From: SHLQ01 sp964562985
Lineage (GTDB): Bacteria > Actinomycetota > Acidimicrobiia > Acidimicrobiales > SHLQ01
DNA length: 45,068 nt
Assembly (NCBI GenBank): GCA_964562985.1
Contig: CAZLWE010000023.1
Location: 1 to 45,068 of the forward strand
Reading direction: 5' to 3'
Within the stretch, counting starts at the first letter, position 1. The number at the start of each line of letters is the position of its first letter. This document shows positions 33,824-42,409 of the stretch, piece by piece. The position numbers and the translations under genes were made by a program. The notes below the pieces were generated by a model, which saw only the letters and a list, made by a program, of their open reading frames with translations, searched no databases and was not told the DNA's origin.

Positions 33824-34213
33824 CTAGCGCTTCGAGTACTGCGGTGCCTTGCGGGCCTTCTTGAGGCCGTACTTCTTCGATTCCTTCTTGCGAGGATCAC
33901 GTGTGAGGAATCCAGCCTTCTTCAGCGAGTCCCGGTACTCGGGATCAACCTCAAGAAGGCCACGGGCGATTCCCAAGCGCATTGCGCCAGCCTGACCGGT
34001 CTGGCCACCGCCGTGCATGGTGACGCTGACATCCCATGCGCCCTCACACTCTGCGACACGGAATGGCTCGCTGAGCATCTGACGGTGTACCGCTGACGGG
34101 AAGTAGTCGTCGAGCGCACGACCGTTAACGGTCATGGTGCCGTCGCCTGGGGTGAGGCGAACACGAGCTACAGCCCGCTTGCGACGTCCGGTTGCCTGAA
34201 TGGGAGTTGCCAT
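33824..34213 (-). CDS. rpsI: 30S ribosomal protein S9
   Basis: 129 residues. TGRRKRAVARVRL near the start and the typical C-terminal tail KKARKAPQYSKR that reaches the P-site tRNA. Second gene of the rplM-rpsI pair, 21 bp after rplM. Confidence 0.98.
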   Translation of the reverse strand: MATPIQATGRRKRAVARVRLTPGDGTMTVNGRALDDYFPSAVHRQMLSEPFRVAECEGAWDVSVTMHGGGQTGQAGAMRLGIARGLLEVDPEYRDSLKKAGFLTRDPRKKESKKYGLKKARKAPQYSKR

Positions 34214-34234
34214 GAGAAAGATCCTTGTTTCCGG

Positions 34235-34684
34235 CTAAGCCTTGAGCCGGGCGTGTTCGATAACGAGTGGTTCAGGGCTCTGGGCACCGTGTGGGTGCTC
34301 CGGGCCGGCGTATACCTTCAACTTGGAGAGCTGCTGACGACCGAGTCGAGTCTTTGGGACCATGCCCTTGATCGACTTGAAGATCGTGTCGGCAGAGTCT
34401 TTGGCCATTGCTTCGCCGTAGGTCTGCTCCTTGATGCCACCCGGGTAGCCGGTGTGGTGGTACAGCTTCTTGCGGTCGGCCTTGTTCGACGTGAGCACGG
34501 CCTTATCGGCATTGATGATGATCACGTGGTCGCCGGTGTCGAGGTTTGGCGTATAGCTGGGCTTGTGCTTGCCGCGCAAGATGTTGGCTACCTCGGTCGC
34601 GAAACGGCCAATAACGAGGCCTTCCGCGTCGAGGACATGCCACGAGCGTTCGATCTCTGATGCTTTGGGGGTCACGGTGGACAT
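34235..34684 (-). CDS. rplM: 50S ribosomal protein L13
   Basis: 149 residues. RSWHVLDAEGLVIGR, SYTPNLDTGDHVIIINA, YHHTGYPGG and GMVPKTRLGR are diagnostic L13 segments. AGGAG precedes the ATG. First gene of the rplM-rpsI-glmM transcript, with a clear promoter at 34741-34769. Confidence 0.98.
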   Translation of the reverse strand: MSTVTPKASEIERSWHVLDAEGLVIGRFATEVANILRGKHKPSYTPNLDTGDHVIIINADKAVLTSNKADRKKLYHHTGYPGGIKEQTYGEAMAKDSADTIFKSIKGMVPKTRLGRQQLSKLKVYAGPEHPHGAQSPEPLVIEHARLKA

Positions 34685-34740
34685 GTCAGCTCCTGATGGG
34701 GTGCCGCCGGGAAAGTGGGCGGTAACCAGTCCAGCGTCCG

Positions 34741-34769
34741 AGTCTAGAACGGGTCGCGTGAAGAACCAA
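34741..34769 (-). promoter_or_regulatory. rplM promoter TTGGTT-17-TAGACT
   Basis: -35 TTGGTT (34764-34769), 17 bp, -10 TAGACT (34741-34746). The leader of about 50 nt carries AGGAG. The same -35 and spacing are found before infA. In the rest of this 214-bp divergent gap, the perfect palindrome TTCTTAAGAA (34839-34848) may be an operator for either side. Confidence 0.6.
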
Positions 34770-34898
34770 TCCCCAGACGCGTAAAGCTAGGAGTTCTCCC
34801 AAGCTTGAGGATCGCTGGGCTTACCCAAATCTGTCATGTTCTTAAGAAGTTCAGGACTGCACGGAAGCAGAACCACCTGAAGCGGGTTCTATATCTCC

Positions 34899-35591
34899 GT
34901 GAGCGAAATGCCGAAAATTCTAGTAGTCGATGATGAGCCGATGGTGCGAGAAGTCCTCTCGCAGTACTTAACTTCCGATGGGTTCGACGTGGTCGAAGCC
35001 GGAGACGGCGATGCCGCAGTAGCAGCCGTGAGCGATAGCAATCCGGATCTTGTACTGCTCGACCTCATGCTGCCGAAGCGAAATGGTCTCGACGTGTTGA
35101 GCTTCATTCGAAGCACGACGAGGTTGCCTGTTATCTTGTTGACCGCCCGCGGCGACGAGATCGACCGAGTCCGTGGCCTTGAGGCGGGCGCCGACGACTA
35201 TGTCGTGAAGCCGTTCTCCGCTCGCGAGGTCGTCGCTCGCGTCCGATCCGTTCTGCGACGTACAAGCGAAGAGGTGACGGGATCCGAGATGCTCACCGAG
35301 TTTGGTGATGTCGTCGTGAACCCCGCCCGCTGGACCGTCACCAAAGGCGGAGAGGTCGTTGACCTACCACGCAAAGAGTTCGAGCTGTTGAGTTGCTTCC
35401 TCGCCCACCCAGGTGAAGCGCTCACTCGTGAAGATTTGCTCCAGAAGGTTTGGGGTTCCTCTACCGAATGGCAGGACCCATCTACGGTCACGGTGCATGT
35501 ACGTCGCCTGCGCGGCCGTCTCGAAAACGACCCATCGAAGCCCGAGCACCTAATGACAGTCTTCGGAGTTGGCTATAGATTCGACCCGTAG
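34899..35591 (+). CDS. OmpR/PhoB-family response regulator
   Basis: 230 residues from GTG at 34899; the ATG at 34908 is an alternative start. Receiver domain: acidic Asp11-Asp12, phosphoacceptor Asp55 in LLDLMLP, Thr in LLTARG, and Lys in VVKPFS. The C-terminal winged helix has VDLPRKEFELLSCFL and the wing VGYRFDP. Closest in style to actinobacterial MtrA/PhoP-type regulators. The kinase gene follows 42 bp downstream. Targets unknown. Confidence 0.95.
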   Translation: MSEMPKILVVDDEPMVREVLSQYLTSDGFDVVEAGDGDAAVAAVSDSNPDLVLLDLMLPKRNGLDVLSFIRSTTRLPVILLTARGDEIDRVRGLEAGADDYVVKPFSAREVVARVRSVLRRTSEEVTGSEMLTEFGDVVVNPARWTVTKGGEVVDLPRKEFELLSCFLAHPGEALTREDLLQKVWGSSTEWQDPSTVTVHVRRLRGRLENDPSKPEHLMTVFGVGYRFDP

Positions 35592-35633
35592 CGGGTCAGG
35601 ATTGCGTTATGAGTCGTGGGTGCGAGATGAGTC

Positions 35634-36842
35634 GTGAATAACACACAACAACAACGATGGCCGCAGTTCCTTATCGGACTCGCGGTCATAGCCACGCTTG
35701 CAGGCCTTGCGTCAACCGTCGCGGGCGAGATCGTGATGGCGCCGACCAACGAGGAGCGCAACGAACTCATCCTTTTGTTGATCGCCATCGCTGCCGCGGC
35801 GATCGGCATCACCGTCATTTTCTCTGTCTTCGGACCTCGGTCACTCACCCGACGAATGCTCCTCGCGGCAATATCGGGACCGATCGTCATCGCAGCGGCC
35901 CTTACCGTTGGCTCGCGGTCGATGTTCATTGCCTCCGACGACCTTCCCTTCCTGCTGATCCTCGTCGCTTTCGCGAGCACCCTCGCCATCGGCGTGATCT
36001 ATCTCCTGGCTCGCCCCCTCACCGACGACCTGGCAGCACTGACCGATGTGGCCCAGCGAGTCGGTTCAGGCGACCTTGATGCTCGTGCCGACCTCTCCCG
36101 CATGGACGAGGTCGGCTCACTCGCCGCCGCGATCGACGCGATGGTGCAACAAATCTCCACGTCGAACGCGCAACGAGACGAAGCTGAGCACGAACGGTCG
36201 GTGACCCTTGCGTCACTCAGTCATGATGCCCGAACACCGCTGACCTCTATGCGCCTCGCAACAGAGGCACTTCTCGATGGCGTCGCCCCCGACCCAGAGC
36301 GCTATCTACGCACTATTTCCACTGATATTGCTGCGGTCGAGACGCTCATCAACGACCTATTCACGATCGGCCAACTCGAGGCAGGCCGCCTTGAACTTCG
36401 GGCCGGACCTATGGATGCAATGACCACGGTTACCGACGTGACCGCGCAACTCGGCCTCATCGCCGACGCGAAGGACATCGAGCTGCGGGTCAATGGGCCT
36501 GGTTCGCTTCCGGTTACCGCTGACCCAGCCCAGCTCAACCGCGTGCTGCAGAACGTCATCACGAACGCGATCCGCCACGCCCCCGAAGGCGACGTGATCG
36601 ATATCGAGGTCGACTCCGGTGAGTCCCGCATCTCCGTTCTCGACGGCGGAGACGGCTTCCCTCCCGATTTCGTGGAGGAGGCGTTTCAGCCGTTCCGACG
36701 CCACGACGAAGCCCGCGAGCGTGCCCAGGGCGGAGCCGGACTCGGCCTGGCAGTGAGCAAGGGCATCATCGATGCCCTCGGTGGTCGCATCTGGGCTGAT
36801 CCTGGCCCCGGTGGAGCCGTACATATCGAAATCCCGGCCTAG
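35634..36842 (+). CDS. HAMP-containing sensor histidine kinase
   Basis: 402 residues, GTG start. Hydrophobic segments lie at about 12-33, 46-66, 76-92 and 105-126, so the sensing part is mostly within the membrane with no large outer domain. HAMP about 127-180; phospho-accepting His197 in SLSHDARTPLT; N-box NVITNAIRHAPEGD; G-boxes DGGDGF and GAGLGLAV. It should phosphorylate the preceding regulator. The signal is not evident, but may be a membrane property given the lack of an extracytoplasmic domain. Confidence 0.94.
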   Translation: MNNTQQQRWPQFLIGLAVIATLAGLASTVAGEIVMAPTNEERNELILLLIAIAAAAIGITVIFSVFGPRSLTRRMLLAAISGPIVIAAALTVGSRSMFIASDDLPFLLILVAFASTLAIGVIYLLARPLTDDLAALTDVAQRVGSGDLDARADLSRMDEVGSLAAAIDAMVQQISTSNAQRDEAEHERSVTLASLSHDARTPLTSMRLATEALLDGVAPDPERYLRTISTDIAAVETLINDLFTIGQLEAGRLELRAGPMDAMTTVTDVTAQLGLIADAKDIELRVNGPGSLPVTADPAQLNRVLQNVITNAIRHAPEGDVIDIEVDSGESRISVLDGGDGFPPDFVEEAFQPFRRHDEARERAQGGAGLGLAVSKGIIDALGGRIWADPGPGGAVHIEIPA

Positions 36843-36852
36843 GCTCAACGAC

Positions 36853-37539
36853 TTGACCGCGACCGATACCTCGACCTTTGCCGCGCCCACATCATCGAAG
36901 CTCCGGGAGCTCACCGCTCTTCGCGAGCTTCCGCGCTTGGCGGCGAGCACCTCAACGCTGCGCGGCATGCCGCGTGGCGCTGCGAACGTGCTCGTCGTAC
37001 CTGGATTCAGCACCAACGATCTCACGACGGCCCCATTGCGGAGCTTTCTCAACCATCTCGGACACGATTGCGTCGGCTGGGGATTCGGCAAGAACATGGC
37101 CGAAGTCGAAAAGATGCTCGGAGCGGTGATCGAGCGAGTTGCGACTCGCGTTGAGTCGACCGGAAAGCCAGCCAGCTTGATCGGCTGGAGCAACGGCGGT
37201 GTGTTCGTTCGGGAGGTCGCCCGGGATCGCCCAGATCTCGTCGAACACGTCTTCACCTACGGCACGCCGGTGTATGGCGGACCCAGGTACACGCGCGGCG
37301 CAACCTTCTACCCCGAAGCGGAAGTAGATCGAATCGAAGCCGTCGTCGATCGACGAAACACGATCCCGATCGAACGTCCCATTACCGCGTTCTACAGCCG
37401 ACAAGACCACATCGTCGATTGGAGGGCATGTATCGATACGTTCAGCCCCGACGTCGAGAACATTCAAGTCTCCTCGACACACGCGGGAATGTGTATCGAT
37501 CCCGACGTGTGGACCGGTATTGCTCAGCGATTGGGCTAA
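36853..37539 (+). CDS. alpha/beta hydrolase (lipase/esterase-like)
   Basis: 228 residues if started at TTG 36853, 10 bp after the kinase stop; no ATG lies close to the fold, so the start is uncertain. VLVVPGFSTND gives the oxyanion region, nucleophile Ser113 sits in GWSNGG, and Asp185 (SRQDHIVDW) and His210 (SSTHAGM) complete the triad. Resembles PGAP1/lipase-class esterases. No signal peptide is visible. Probably co-transcribed with the two-component genes. It converges on the beta-lactamase-like gene, with a 4-bp overlap. Confidence 0.82.
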   Translation: MTATDTSTFAAPTSSKLRELTALRELPRLAASTSTLRGMPRGAANVLVVPGFSTNDLTTAPLRSFLNHLGHDCVGWGFGKNMAEVEKMLGAVIERVATRVESTGKPASLIGWSNGGVFVREVARDRPDLVEHVFTYGTPVYGGPRYTRGATFYPEAEVDRIEAVVDRRNTIPIERPITAFYSRQDHIVDWRACIDTFSPDVENIQVSSTHAGMCIDPDVWTGIAQRLG

Positions 37540-38288
37540 GGCAGGCGAGAGTTCTCCGTAATCGCGGCCATGATCTGGTCGGCGGCCTCTCCGGTCGCTT
37601 GCATGACCTTGCGTCGATTGTCGGAGCCAAGGGTTGCTAGTCTCCCGAAGCCCACCGGCCCGACCTGCAGCGCACGTCGATGCCCCGCGATTCGAGGTGG
37701 CGCCCCGAAACCAGAATCGGTCACTCCGAGGGGGTTGAGGATCCGATCGAAAACCGCTCGCTCATAAGTCCTATCGGCAACCCGGTCGATGAGGGCACCG
37801 ACCAGGATGTAGCCAAGATTCGAATAGACGAATTTCCCCAGCCCTTGTGGAGGCTCGGACAGGGTCTGGGCAGCGACGATACTGCGCTGATCGCTCTCGG
37901 AGTCGACCGATGTGTGCCAGTCGTGCAAGTCGCCGAACGGCAGATTCGCTCCAATCCCCGCTCGACATTGCAAGAGGTCCTCGACCGTTGCAGCGTTCCA
38001 ATCCGAATCGATACCGTTCACATCAGCGAAGACGTGGGACAGCGGCGTGTCCCACTCGAGCAATCCTTCCTCGATCAGGCTCGCGACCGTAAGCGCCGTG
38101 ATGGTCTTCGTACACGACCCGATGTGCCAGGCGTCCCCATCAGTGACCGCGGTCGAGCCGCCAATTTCGGTCATTCCCGAAACGGCAACTGCTGTCGCGC
38201 CGGTTCGACCAACGATCGCCGCTCCCACTGCTGGCGCCCCCAGGTGGTTGCGGAGGTTCTCGACATTGCGGGCAAGGCGCTCCTTCAT
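37536..38288 (-). CDS. beta-lactamase/serine hydrolase family protein, C-terminally short
   Basis: 250 residues. The class C-type SxxK motif is SCTK (Ser58-Lys61) and the YxN motif is YSN (155-157). The family is usually 330-400 residues; here the chain ends soon after the YxN region, and the third motif (HxG/KTG) is missing. No signal peptide, so it is likely cytoplasmic. Either an inactive remnant or a minimal esterase. Promoter-like TAAGGT ends 6 nt before the ATG. Confidence 0.8.
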   Translation of the reverse strand: MKERLARNVENLRNHLGAPAVGAAIVGRTGATAVAVSGMTEIGGSTAVTDGDAWHIGSCTKTITALTVASLIEEGLLEWDTPLSHVFADVNGIDSDWNAATVEDLLQCRAGIGANLPFGDLHDWHTSVDSESDQRSIVAAQTLSEPPQGLGKFVYSNLGYILVGALIDRVADRTYERAVFDRILNPLGVTDSGFGAPPRIAGHRRALQVGPVGFGRLATLGSDNRRKVMQATGEAADQIMAAITENSRLP

Positions 38289-38294
38289 GTGTGA

Positions 38295-38300
38295 ACCTTA
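38295..38300 (-). promoter_or_regulatory. -10 box TAAGGT for the beta-lactamase-like gene
   Basis: TAAGGT, 6 nt, ATG at 38288. The divergent gap (38289-38383) is AT-rich and contains the perfect palindrome TAAAGGCCTTTA (38321-38332), a candidate operator for either gene. Confidence 0.45.
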
Positions 38301-38371
38301 CTAATTTATGCCCTTATTTGTAAAGGCCTTTAAACATGATGTGAATTTACGCTGACCAGTGGTGGACTAGC

Positions 38372-38377
38372 TAGTGT
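38372..38377 (+). promoter_or_regulatory. -10 box TAGTGT for the aldose epimerase gene
   Basis: TAGTGT, 6 nt, ATG at 38384. Alternatively TAGCTA (38368-38373), 7 nt, GTG at 38381, with TTTACG 16 bp upstream as -35. Confidence 0.4.
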
Positions 38378-38383
38378 CAGGTG

Positions 38384-39163
38384 ATGCAACTGAACTCCGA
38401 TCGCGCCGTGCTCACCCTCGACCCGCCCGATGGCGGTCGGGTGGCTTCGCTCGTTGTGGACGACATGGAGCTTCTCGTTACCGAAGGCGCGAAGCCCACC
38501 CGCTGGGGCTCATTCCCGATGGCCCCATGGGCCGGCCGCCTCGGGTTCGCGCGCCTCTACTTCGACGGCCGAACCCACGAGTTCCCCGTGACATCAGCGC
38601 CCCACGCGAATCACGGGACCGTGATGCACATGCCGTGGGAAGTCACCGAGCAAACGGCAACTACTGCGACGCTCCGCACCGAACTCGGCGATCGGTGGCC
38701 GTTGGGAGGCTGGGCAGAGCAAGTCTTTGAAGTTACCTCCAATCACTTCCGGGTCACGATGACGATCCACGCGGGCGACCACGCGATGCCTGCACAACTC
38801 GGCTGGCACCCGTGGTACAAGCGAGAACTCGACCGAGGGGAACCGCTCTCGATCGAGTTCGCCGCCGACGCGATGTATGCCGTCGACAGCGAACAGCTCG
38901 CTACGGGCGAGTTGGTAACGCCGCCCGAAGGCCCATGGGACGACACGTTCGTCAATGTGACCCAACAACCCATCCTCAGCTGGGGCGACGCTCTGACGTT
39001 GCGTCTGACGTCGGACATGGATCACTGGGTGGTGTTCAACCGTATGGAGCACGCCGTGGCGATCGAACCGCAATCCGGAGCGCCCAACGACCTCAATCGA
39101 GCACCCCAGGTTCTCCAGCCAGGCGAATCGCTCTCGGGCTGGATGCAGCTGACCTGGGGCTGA
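38384..39163 (+). CDS. aldose 1-epimerase family protein
   Basis: 259 residues from the ATG at 38384 (GTG at 38381 also possible). The galactose-mutarotase-like fold shows PMAPWAGRLG, HANHGTVM with the proton-donor histidine, and LGWHPWYKREL with the second conserved histidine; near the C-terminus AIEPQSGAPND holds the conserved catalytic glutamate. Shorter than GalM, in line with the YihR/YeaD-like branch, which act on free or phosphorylated sugars. The sugar cannot be told. It stands alone on the plus strand and converges on truA. Confidence 0.87.
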   Translation: MQLNSDRAVLTLDPPDGGRVASLVVDDMELLVTEGAKPTRWGSFPMAPWAGRLGFARLYFDGRTHEFPVTSAPHANHGTVMHMPWEVTEQTATTATLRTELGDRWPLGGWAEQVFEVTSNHFRVTMTIHAGDHAMPAQLGWHPWYKRELDRGEPLSIEFAADAMYAVDSEQLATGELVTPPEGPWDDTFVNVTQQPILSWGDALTLRLTSDMDHWVVFNRMEHAVAIEPQSGAPNDLNRAPQVLQPGESLSGWMQLTWG

Positions 39164-39165
39164 AC

Positions 39166-39217
39166 AATCTGTGGTCCAAAACCGTGCCTATAGCCCGGTT
39201 TCCGAGCACGATTAGTA
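39166..39217. repeat. hairpin repeat, copy A (3' of truA)
   Basis: About 50 bp beginning AATCTGTGGTCC and ending near GATTAGT. Roughly 40 of 50 positions match copy B (39974-40026). It folds as an imperfect hairpin closed by AAACCG/CGGTTT, lying between the converging epimerase and truA genes and touching the truA stop, so it may serve as a two-way terminator. Confidence 0.6.
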
Positions 39218-39964
39218 GCCGACTTCCCAGAAGGTGAGGCCGTGGGGCGGGGCGACTTGGCCCGCTTCGGTGCGGTCTTTGGCTGCGAGAATCTCTGGGA
39301 TGGCATAGGCATCGATACGGCCAAGGCCGACGTCGACGCACGTGCCCACGAAACTACGCACCATCTGGTGACAGAACGCCGTCGCCTGTACCCAGAACTC
39401 GAGCACGTCATCCTCGCCGGCTCGCCACTCGGCAAATAAGACGTTGCGGACCGTCGACTTCTCCGGTTCACCCTCGGCGACCTTGACCCGTTTGCAGAAA
39501 GAGGCGAAGTCCTGCTCGCCGACAAAGTGGCCGGCAGCCACGTTCATCGCTTCCATATCGAGCGGCAGCCACACATGCCATGCGGTGTTCACACGAAGCG
39601 GATCGGCGTGCGTCGCGTTGAGGACCTGGTACCGGTAGCGCCGATAGGTCGCTGAAAAGCGAGCGTCGAAGTCGCCGTCGACGACCACTACGTCACGGAC
39701 GACGATGCTCGGCTTGCACAGGCCGTTGATCGATGACTCTATTCTCGAAGGTTCCGGAGCACCCTCGGGCAACTCGAAGCTGATGACCTGGCCCCGGCCG
39801 TGCACGCCCTTATCGGTCCGGCCTGAACAGGTCAACGTGACAGGCTGGCCCACCACGCGTTCGAGGGCGGCCTCAATATCTCCAGCGACCGTACGGACTC
39901 CAGGGTTCACCGCAAAACCATGAAAGCCACTGCCGTCATATGCGACAGTGGCTTTCATCTTCAT
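39212..39964 (-). CDS. truA: tRNA pseudouridine(38-40) synthase TruA
   Basis: 250 residues. Catalytic Asp51 in CSGRTDKGVHGRGQ; YRRYRYQVLN and FCHQMVRSFVG are conserved TruA blocks. It modifies uridines 38-40 in the anticodon arm. It follows rplQ as in many actinobacteria. The ATG at 39958 is an alternative start. Flanked on both sides by the related hairpin repeats. Confidence 0.96.
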   Translation of the reverse strand: MKMKATVAYDGSGFHGFAVNPGVRTVAGDIEAALERVVGQPVTLTCSGRTDKGVHGRGQVISFELPEGAPEPSRIESSINGLCKPSIVVRDVVVVDGDFDARFSATYRRYRYQVLNATHADPLRVNTAWHVWLPLDMEAMNVAAGHFVGEQDFASFCKRVKVAEGEPEKSTVRNVLFAEWRAGEDDVLEFWVQATAFCHQMVRSFVGTCVDVGLGRIDAYAIPEILAAKDRTEAGQVAPPHGLTFWEVGY

Positions 39965-39973
39965 CGTTTTTGG

Positions 39974-40026
39974 AATCTGTGGTCAGAAACCGTGACTATC
40001 GCCCGGTTCTCGACCACAGATTTAGT
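39974..40026. repeat. hairpin repeat, copy B (between rplQ and truA)
   Basis: AATCTGTGGTC (39974-39984) pairs perfectly over 11 bp with GACCACAGATT (40012-40022); an inner AACCG/CGGTT stem continues after two mismatches. It fills most of the 57-bp gap between the rplQ stop and the truA start. It could lower read-through from the ribosomal operon into truA. Confidence 0.7.
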
Positions 40027-40378
40027 CGACTAGCTCGATACGAGCCATCGGGGCGTTGTCACCTGGACGAGGGCCGAGCTTCATAATCCGGGTGTAGCCA
40101 CCTGGACGGTCTTCGAAGCGTGGACCGATCTCGTCGAAGAGTTTGGTGGCCATCTCGCGGTCACGAAGGAACTTCACGACCTGACGATGATTGTGCACAC
40201 CACCCTTCTTGGCTTTGGTGATCATCTTCTCGGCGATTGGACGCATAGCCTTGGCTTTCGCCTCGGTGGTCTCAATCGCCTCGGCTGCGATGAGCGATGC
40301 GACCAAGTTGGCCATCATCGCCTTCTGATGTGAGGCACTCCCGCCAAAACGGGGACCCTTCTTTGGAGTAGCTACCAC
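40022..40378 (-). CDS. rplQ: 50S ribosomal protein L17
   Basis: 118 residues, GTG start 6 nt after rpoA. GPRFGGSASHQKAMMANLVA and RPGGYTRIMKLGPRPGDNA are diagnostic. It lies around the exit of the peptide tunnel in the large subunit. Confidence 0.98.
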   Translation of the reverse strand: MVATPKKGPRFGGSASHQKAMMANLVASLIAAEAIETTEAKAKAMRPIAEKMITKAKKGGVHNHRQVVKFLRDREMATKLFDEIGPRFEDRPGGYTRIMKLGPRPGDNAPMARIELVD

Positions 40379-40384
40379 GACGCA

Positions 40385-41323
40385 TCAGTCCCTTGTACGC
40401 AGCGACAAGCCACGCTCGTCGAGCTTCTCGGTGACTTCATCAAGCGACTTCTGACCGAAGTTCGTGATCGCCAAGAGGTCGTCTTCAGTCTTCTCGAGCA
40501 GTTCGCCAACGGTGTTGACCTGTGCTCGCTTGAGACAGTTACGAGGACGCTCGGACAGATCCAAATCTTCGATCGGCTTCTCGAGGTCAGGTGAACCGGC
40601 AACAACCGGGCTCATCTCGCCCAATTCGAGGCCCTGTGGCTCATCGCTCATCTCTTCGACAAGCTGCACAAGTGCGCGCAGCGTCGCACCGGCCGAAGCA
40701 AGGGCGTCACGCGGCGAAATCGAACCATCGGTAGCGATCTCGATCTCGATCTGATCGAGGTCGGCAGCCTGGTCGACGCGGGTCTTGGTGACATCGACGG
40801 CAACACGTCGAACAGGCGAGTAGATCGCGTCGACGGGGATGATGCCGATGGTGTCGGACGTATTGTTACGGTCCGCGCTGACATAGCCAGCACCCTGACC
40901 GACGGTGATGTCGATCGCGAGGTGGCCCTTGCCATTGAGCGTGGCAAGCGGAAGGTCGCCGTTAAGGACCTCTACGTCGGCGTGCGGATGAATGTCGGAA
41001 GCGACAACATCCTTTGGTCCGCGCACGTCGAGGCGAAGCGTCACAACTTCATCGGTGTGAACCCCGAGGACGATGTCCTTCAGATTCAGGATGATGTCGG
41101 TGACATCTTCGGCAACACCAGGAATGGTGTCGAACTCGTGCAGTGCATCGTCAAAACGCACTTGGGTGATTGCGGCGCCAGGGATCGATGAGAGCAACGT
41201 ACGACGCAGCGAGTTACCAATGGTGTACCCGAGACCTCGCTCGAGTGGCCCAATGGCAAACTTCTGGGTGTTGTTGCTTTCTTCGCCGATCGCTTCGACC
41301 GTCGGACGCTGAATGGTCAGCAT
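40385..41323 (-). CDS. rpoA: RNA polymerase alpha subunit
   Basis: 312 residues from the ATG at 41323, preceded by AGGAG. N-terminal dimerisation domain with LERGLGYTIGNSLRRTLLSS; C-terminal domain with LDLSERPRNCLKRAQVNTVG and LGEL-type helix for UP-element and activator contact, ending in LSLRTRD. Standard length. Confidence 0.98.
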   Translation of the reverse strand: MLTIQRPTVEAIGEESNNTQKFAIGPLERGLGYTIGNSLRRTLLSSIPGAAITQVRFDDALHEFDTIPGVAEDVTDIILNLKDIVLGVHTDEVVTLRLDVRGPKDVVASDIHPHADVEVLNGDLPLATLNGKGHLAIDITVGQGAGYVSADRNNTSDTIGIIPVDAIYSPVRRVAVDVTKTRVDQAADLDQIEIEIATDGSISPRDALASAGATLRALVQLVEEMSDEPQGLELGEMSPVVAGSPDLEKPIEDLDLSERPRNCLKRAQVNTVGELLEKTEDDLLAITNFGQKSLDEVTEKLDERGLSLRTRD

Positions 41324-41397
41324 GTGTTCTCCTCGGAACTTCGAAGACGACCCCCAAGCCAAAGGCTTGAGGAGTTACGTGGTTGGTGGATAGGAAC

Positions 41398-42015
41398 TTA
41401 CTTCGAGTAGAGCTCAACAATGAGCTGCTCGCGAACAGGAATGTCAATGTGCTCACGCAATGGGAGCTGGTGAACGACGGCGGAGAACTTGTCCTCGCCT
41501 TCATCGATCCAGGCTGGCTTCGCCCGGTCGAGCACATCCATGTTCCATTGCAAGGTCACGCCGTTGCGCGCCTTGGCTCGGATCGAGATGACGTCGCCCT
41601 GACGAACGCGGTAGCTCGGCACGTTGACACGCTTGCCGTTGACATCGATATGACCGTGATTCACGAACTGACGAGCCTGCGGTCGGGTAGCTGCCCATCC
41701 TGAGCGGTACACGACGTTGTCGAGGCGCAACTCGAGGAAGCGCAGCATGTTCTCACCGGTAACGCCGGTGCGACGGCTGGCCTCGTCGTAGATGTTGCGG
41801 AACTGACGCTCCGTCAGACCGTAGGAGTAACGAGCCTTTTGCTTCTCTTGCAGCTGTACGAGGTACTCGCTGACGTTGCCACGGCGACGGGTGCGTCCGT
41901 GATCCCCTGGTGGGTAGGGGCGCTTATCAAGAGCGATGGTCTCACCCTTGGTTCCCCAGATATTGGTACCGAGACGACGCGAGACGCGTGCCTTCGGTCC
42001 GGTGTAGCGAGACAT
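41398..42015 (-). CDS. rpsD: 30S ribosomal protein S4
   Basis: 205 residues from the ATG at 42015 (MSRYTGPKARVSRRLG). The S4 RNA-binding domain reads LRLDNVVYRSGWAATRPQAR and VNHGHIDVNGKRVNVPSY. No zinc-type cysteines at the N-terminus (C-minus form). Confidence 0.98.
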   Translation of the reverse strand: MSRYTGPKARVSRRLGTNIWGTKGETIALDKRPYPPGDHGRTRRRGNVSEYLVQLQEKQKARYSYGLTERQFRNIYDEASRRTGVTGENMLRFLELRLDNVVYRSGWAATRPQARQFVNHGHIDVNGKRVNVPSYRVRQGDVISIRAKARNGVTLQWNMDVLDRAKPAWIDEGEDKFSAVVHQLPLREHIDIPVREQLIVELYSK

Positions 42016-42017
42016 TG

Positions 42018-42407
42018 TCAGACCCTCCGACGCTTTGCTGGACGGCACCCGTTATGTGGGATCGGGGTGACGTCTTTGATTCCAGTTACTTCGATGCCGG
42101 TGTTTTGGATCGAACGAATTGCGGTCTCTCGACCAGAGCCAGGTCCGCGAACTACGACATCAACGCGGCGAACGCCGTGTTCCATCGCACGGCGTGCGGC
42201 CTGCTCGGCTGCCATCTGCGCGGCGTATGGGGTCGACTTGCGAGATCCCTTGAAACCGACATTTCCAGCAGATGCCCACGACAATGCGTTTCCGTCTTGG
42301 TCGGTGAACGTAATGATCGTGTTATTGAACGAGCTCTTGATGTGTGCCACTCCGTGAGTGACGTTCTTGGAGACTTTGCGCTTCTTGCGCGGTGCGGGAG
42401 TTGCCAT
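42018..42407 (-). CDS. rpsK: 30S ribosomal protein S11
   Basis: 129 residues. HIKSSFNNTIITFTDQDGNA, the AAQMAAEQAARRAMEHGV helix and NGCRPAKRRRV at the C-terminus identify S11. Two to three bases separate it from the neighbouring ribosomal genes. Confidence 0.98.
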   Translation of the reverse strand: MATPAPRKKRKVSKNVTHGVAHIKSSFNNTIITFTDQDGNALSWASAGNVGFKGSRKSTPYAAQMAAEQAARRAMEHGVRRVDVVVRGPGSGRETAIRSIQNTGIEVTGIKDVTPIPHNGCRPAKRRRV

Positions 42408-42409
42408 GA

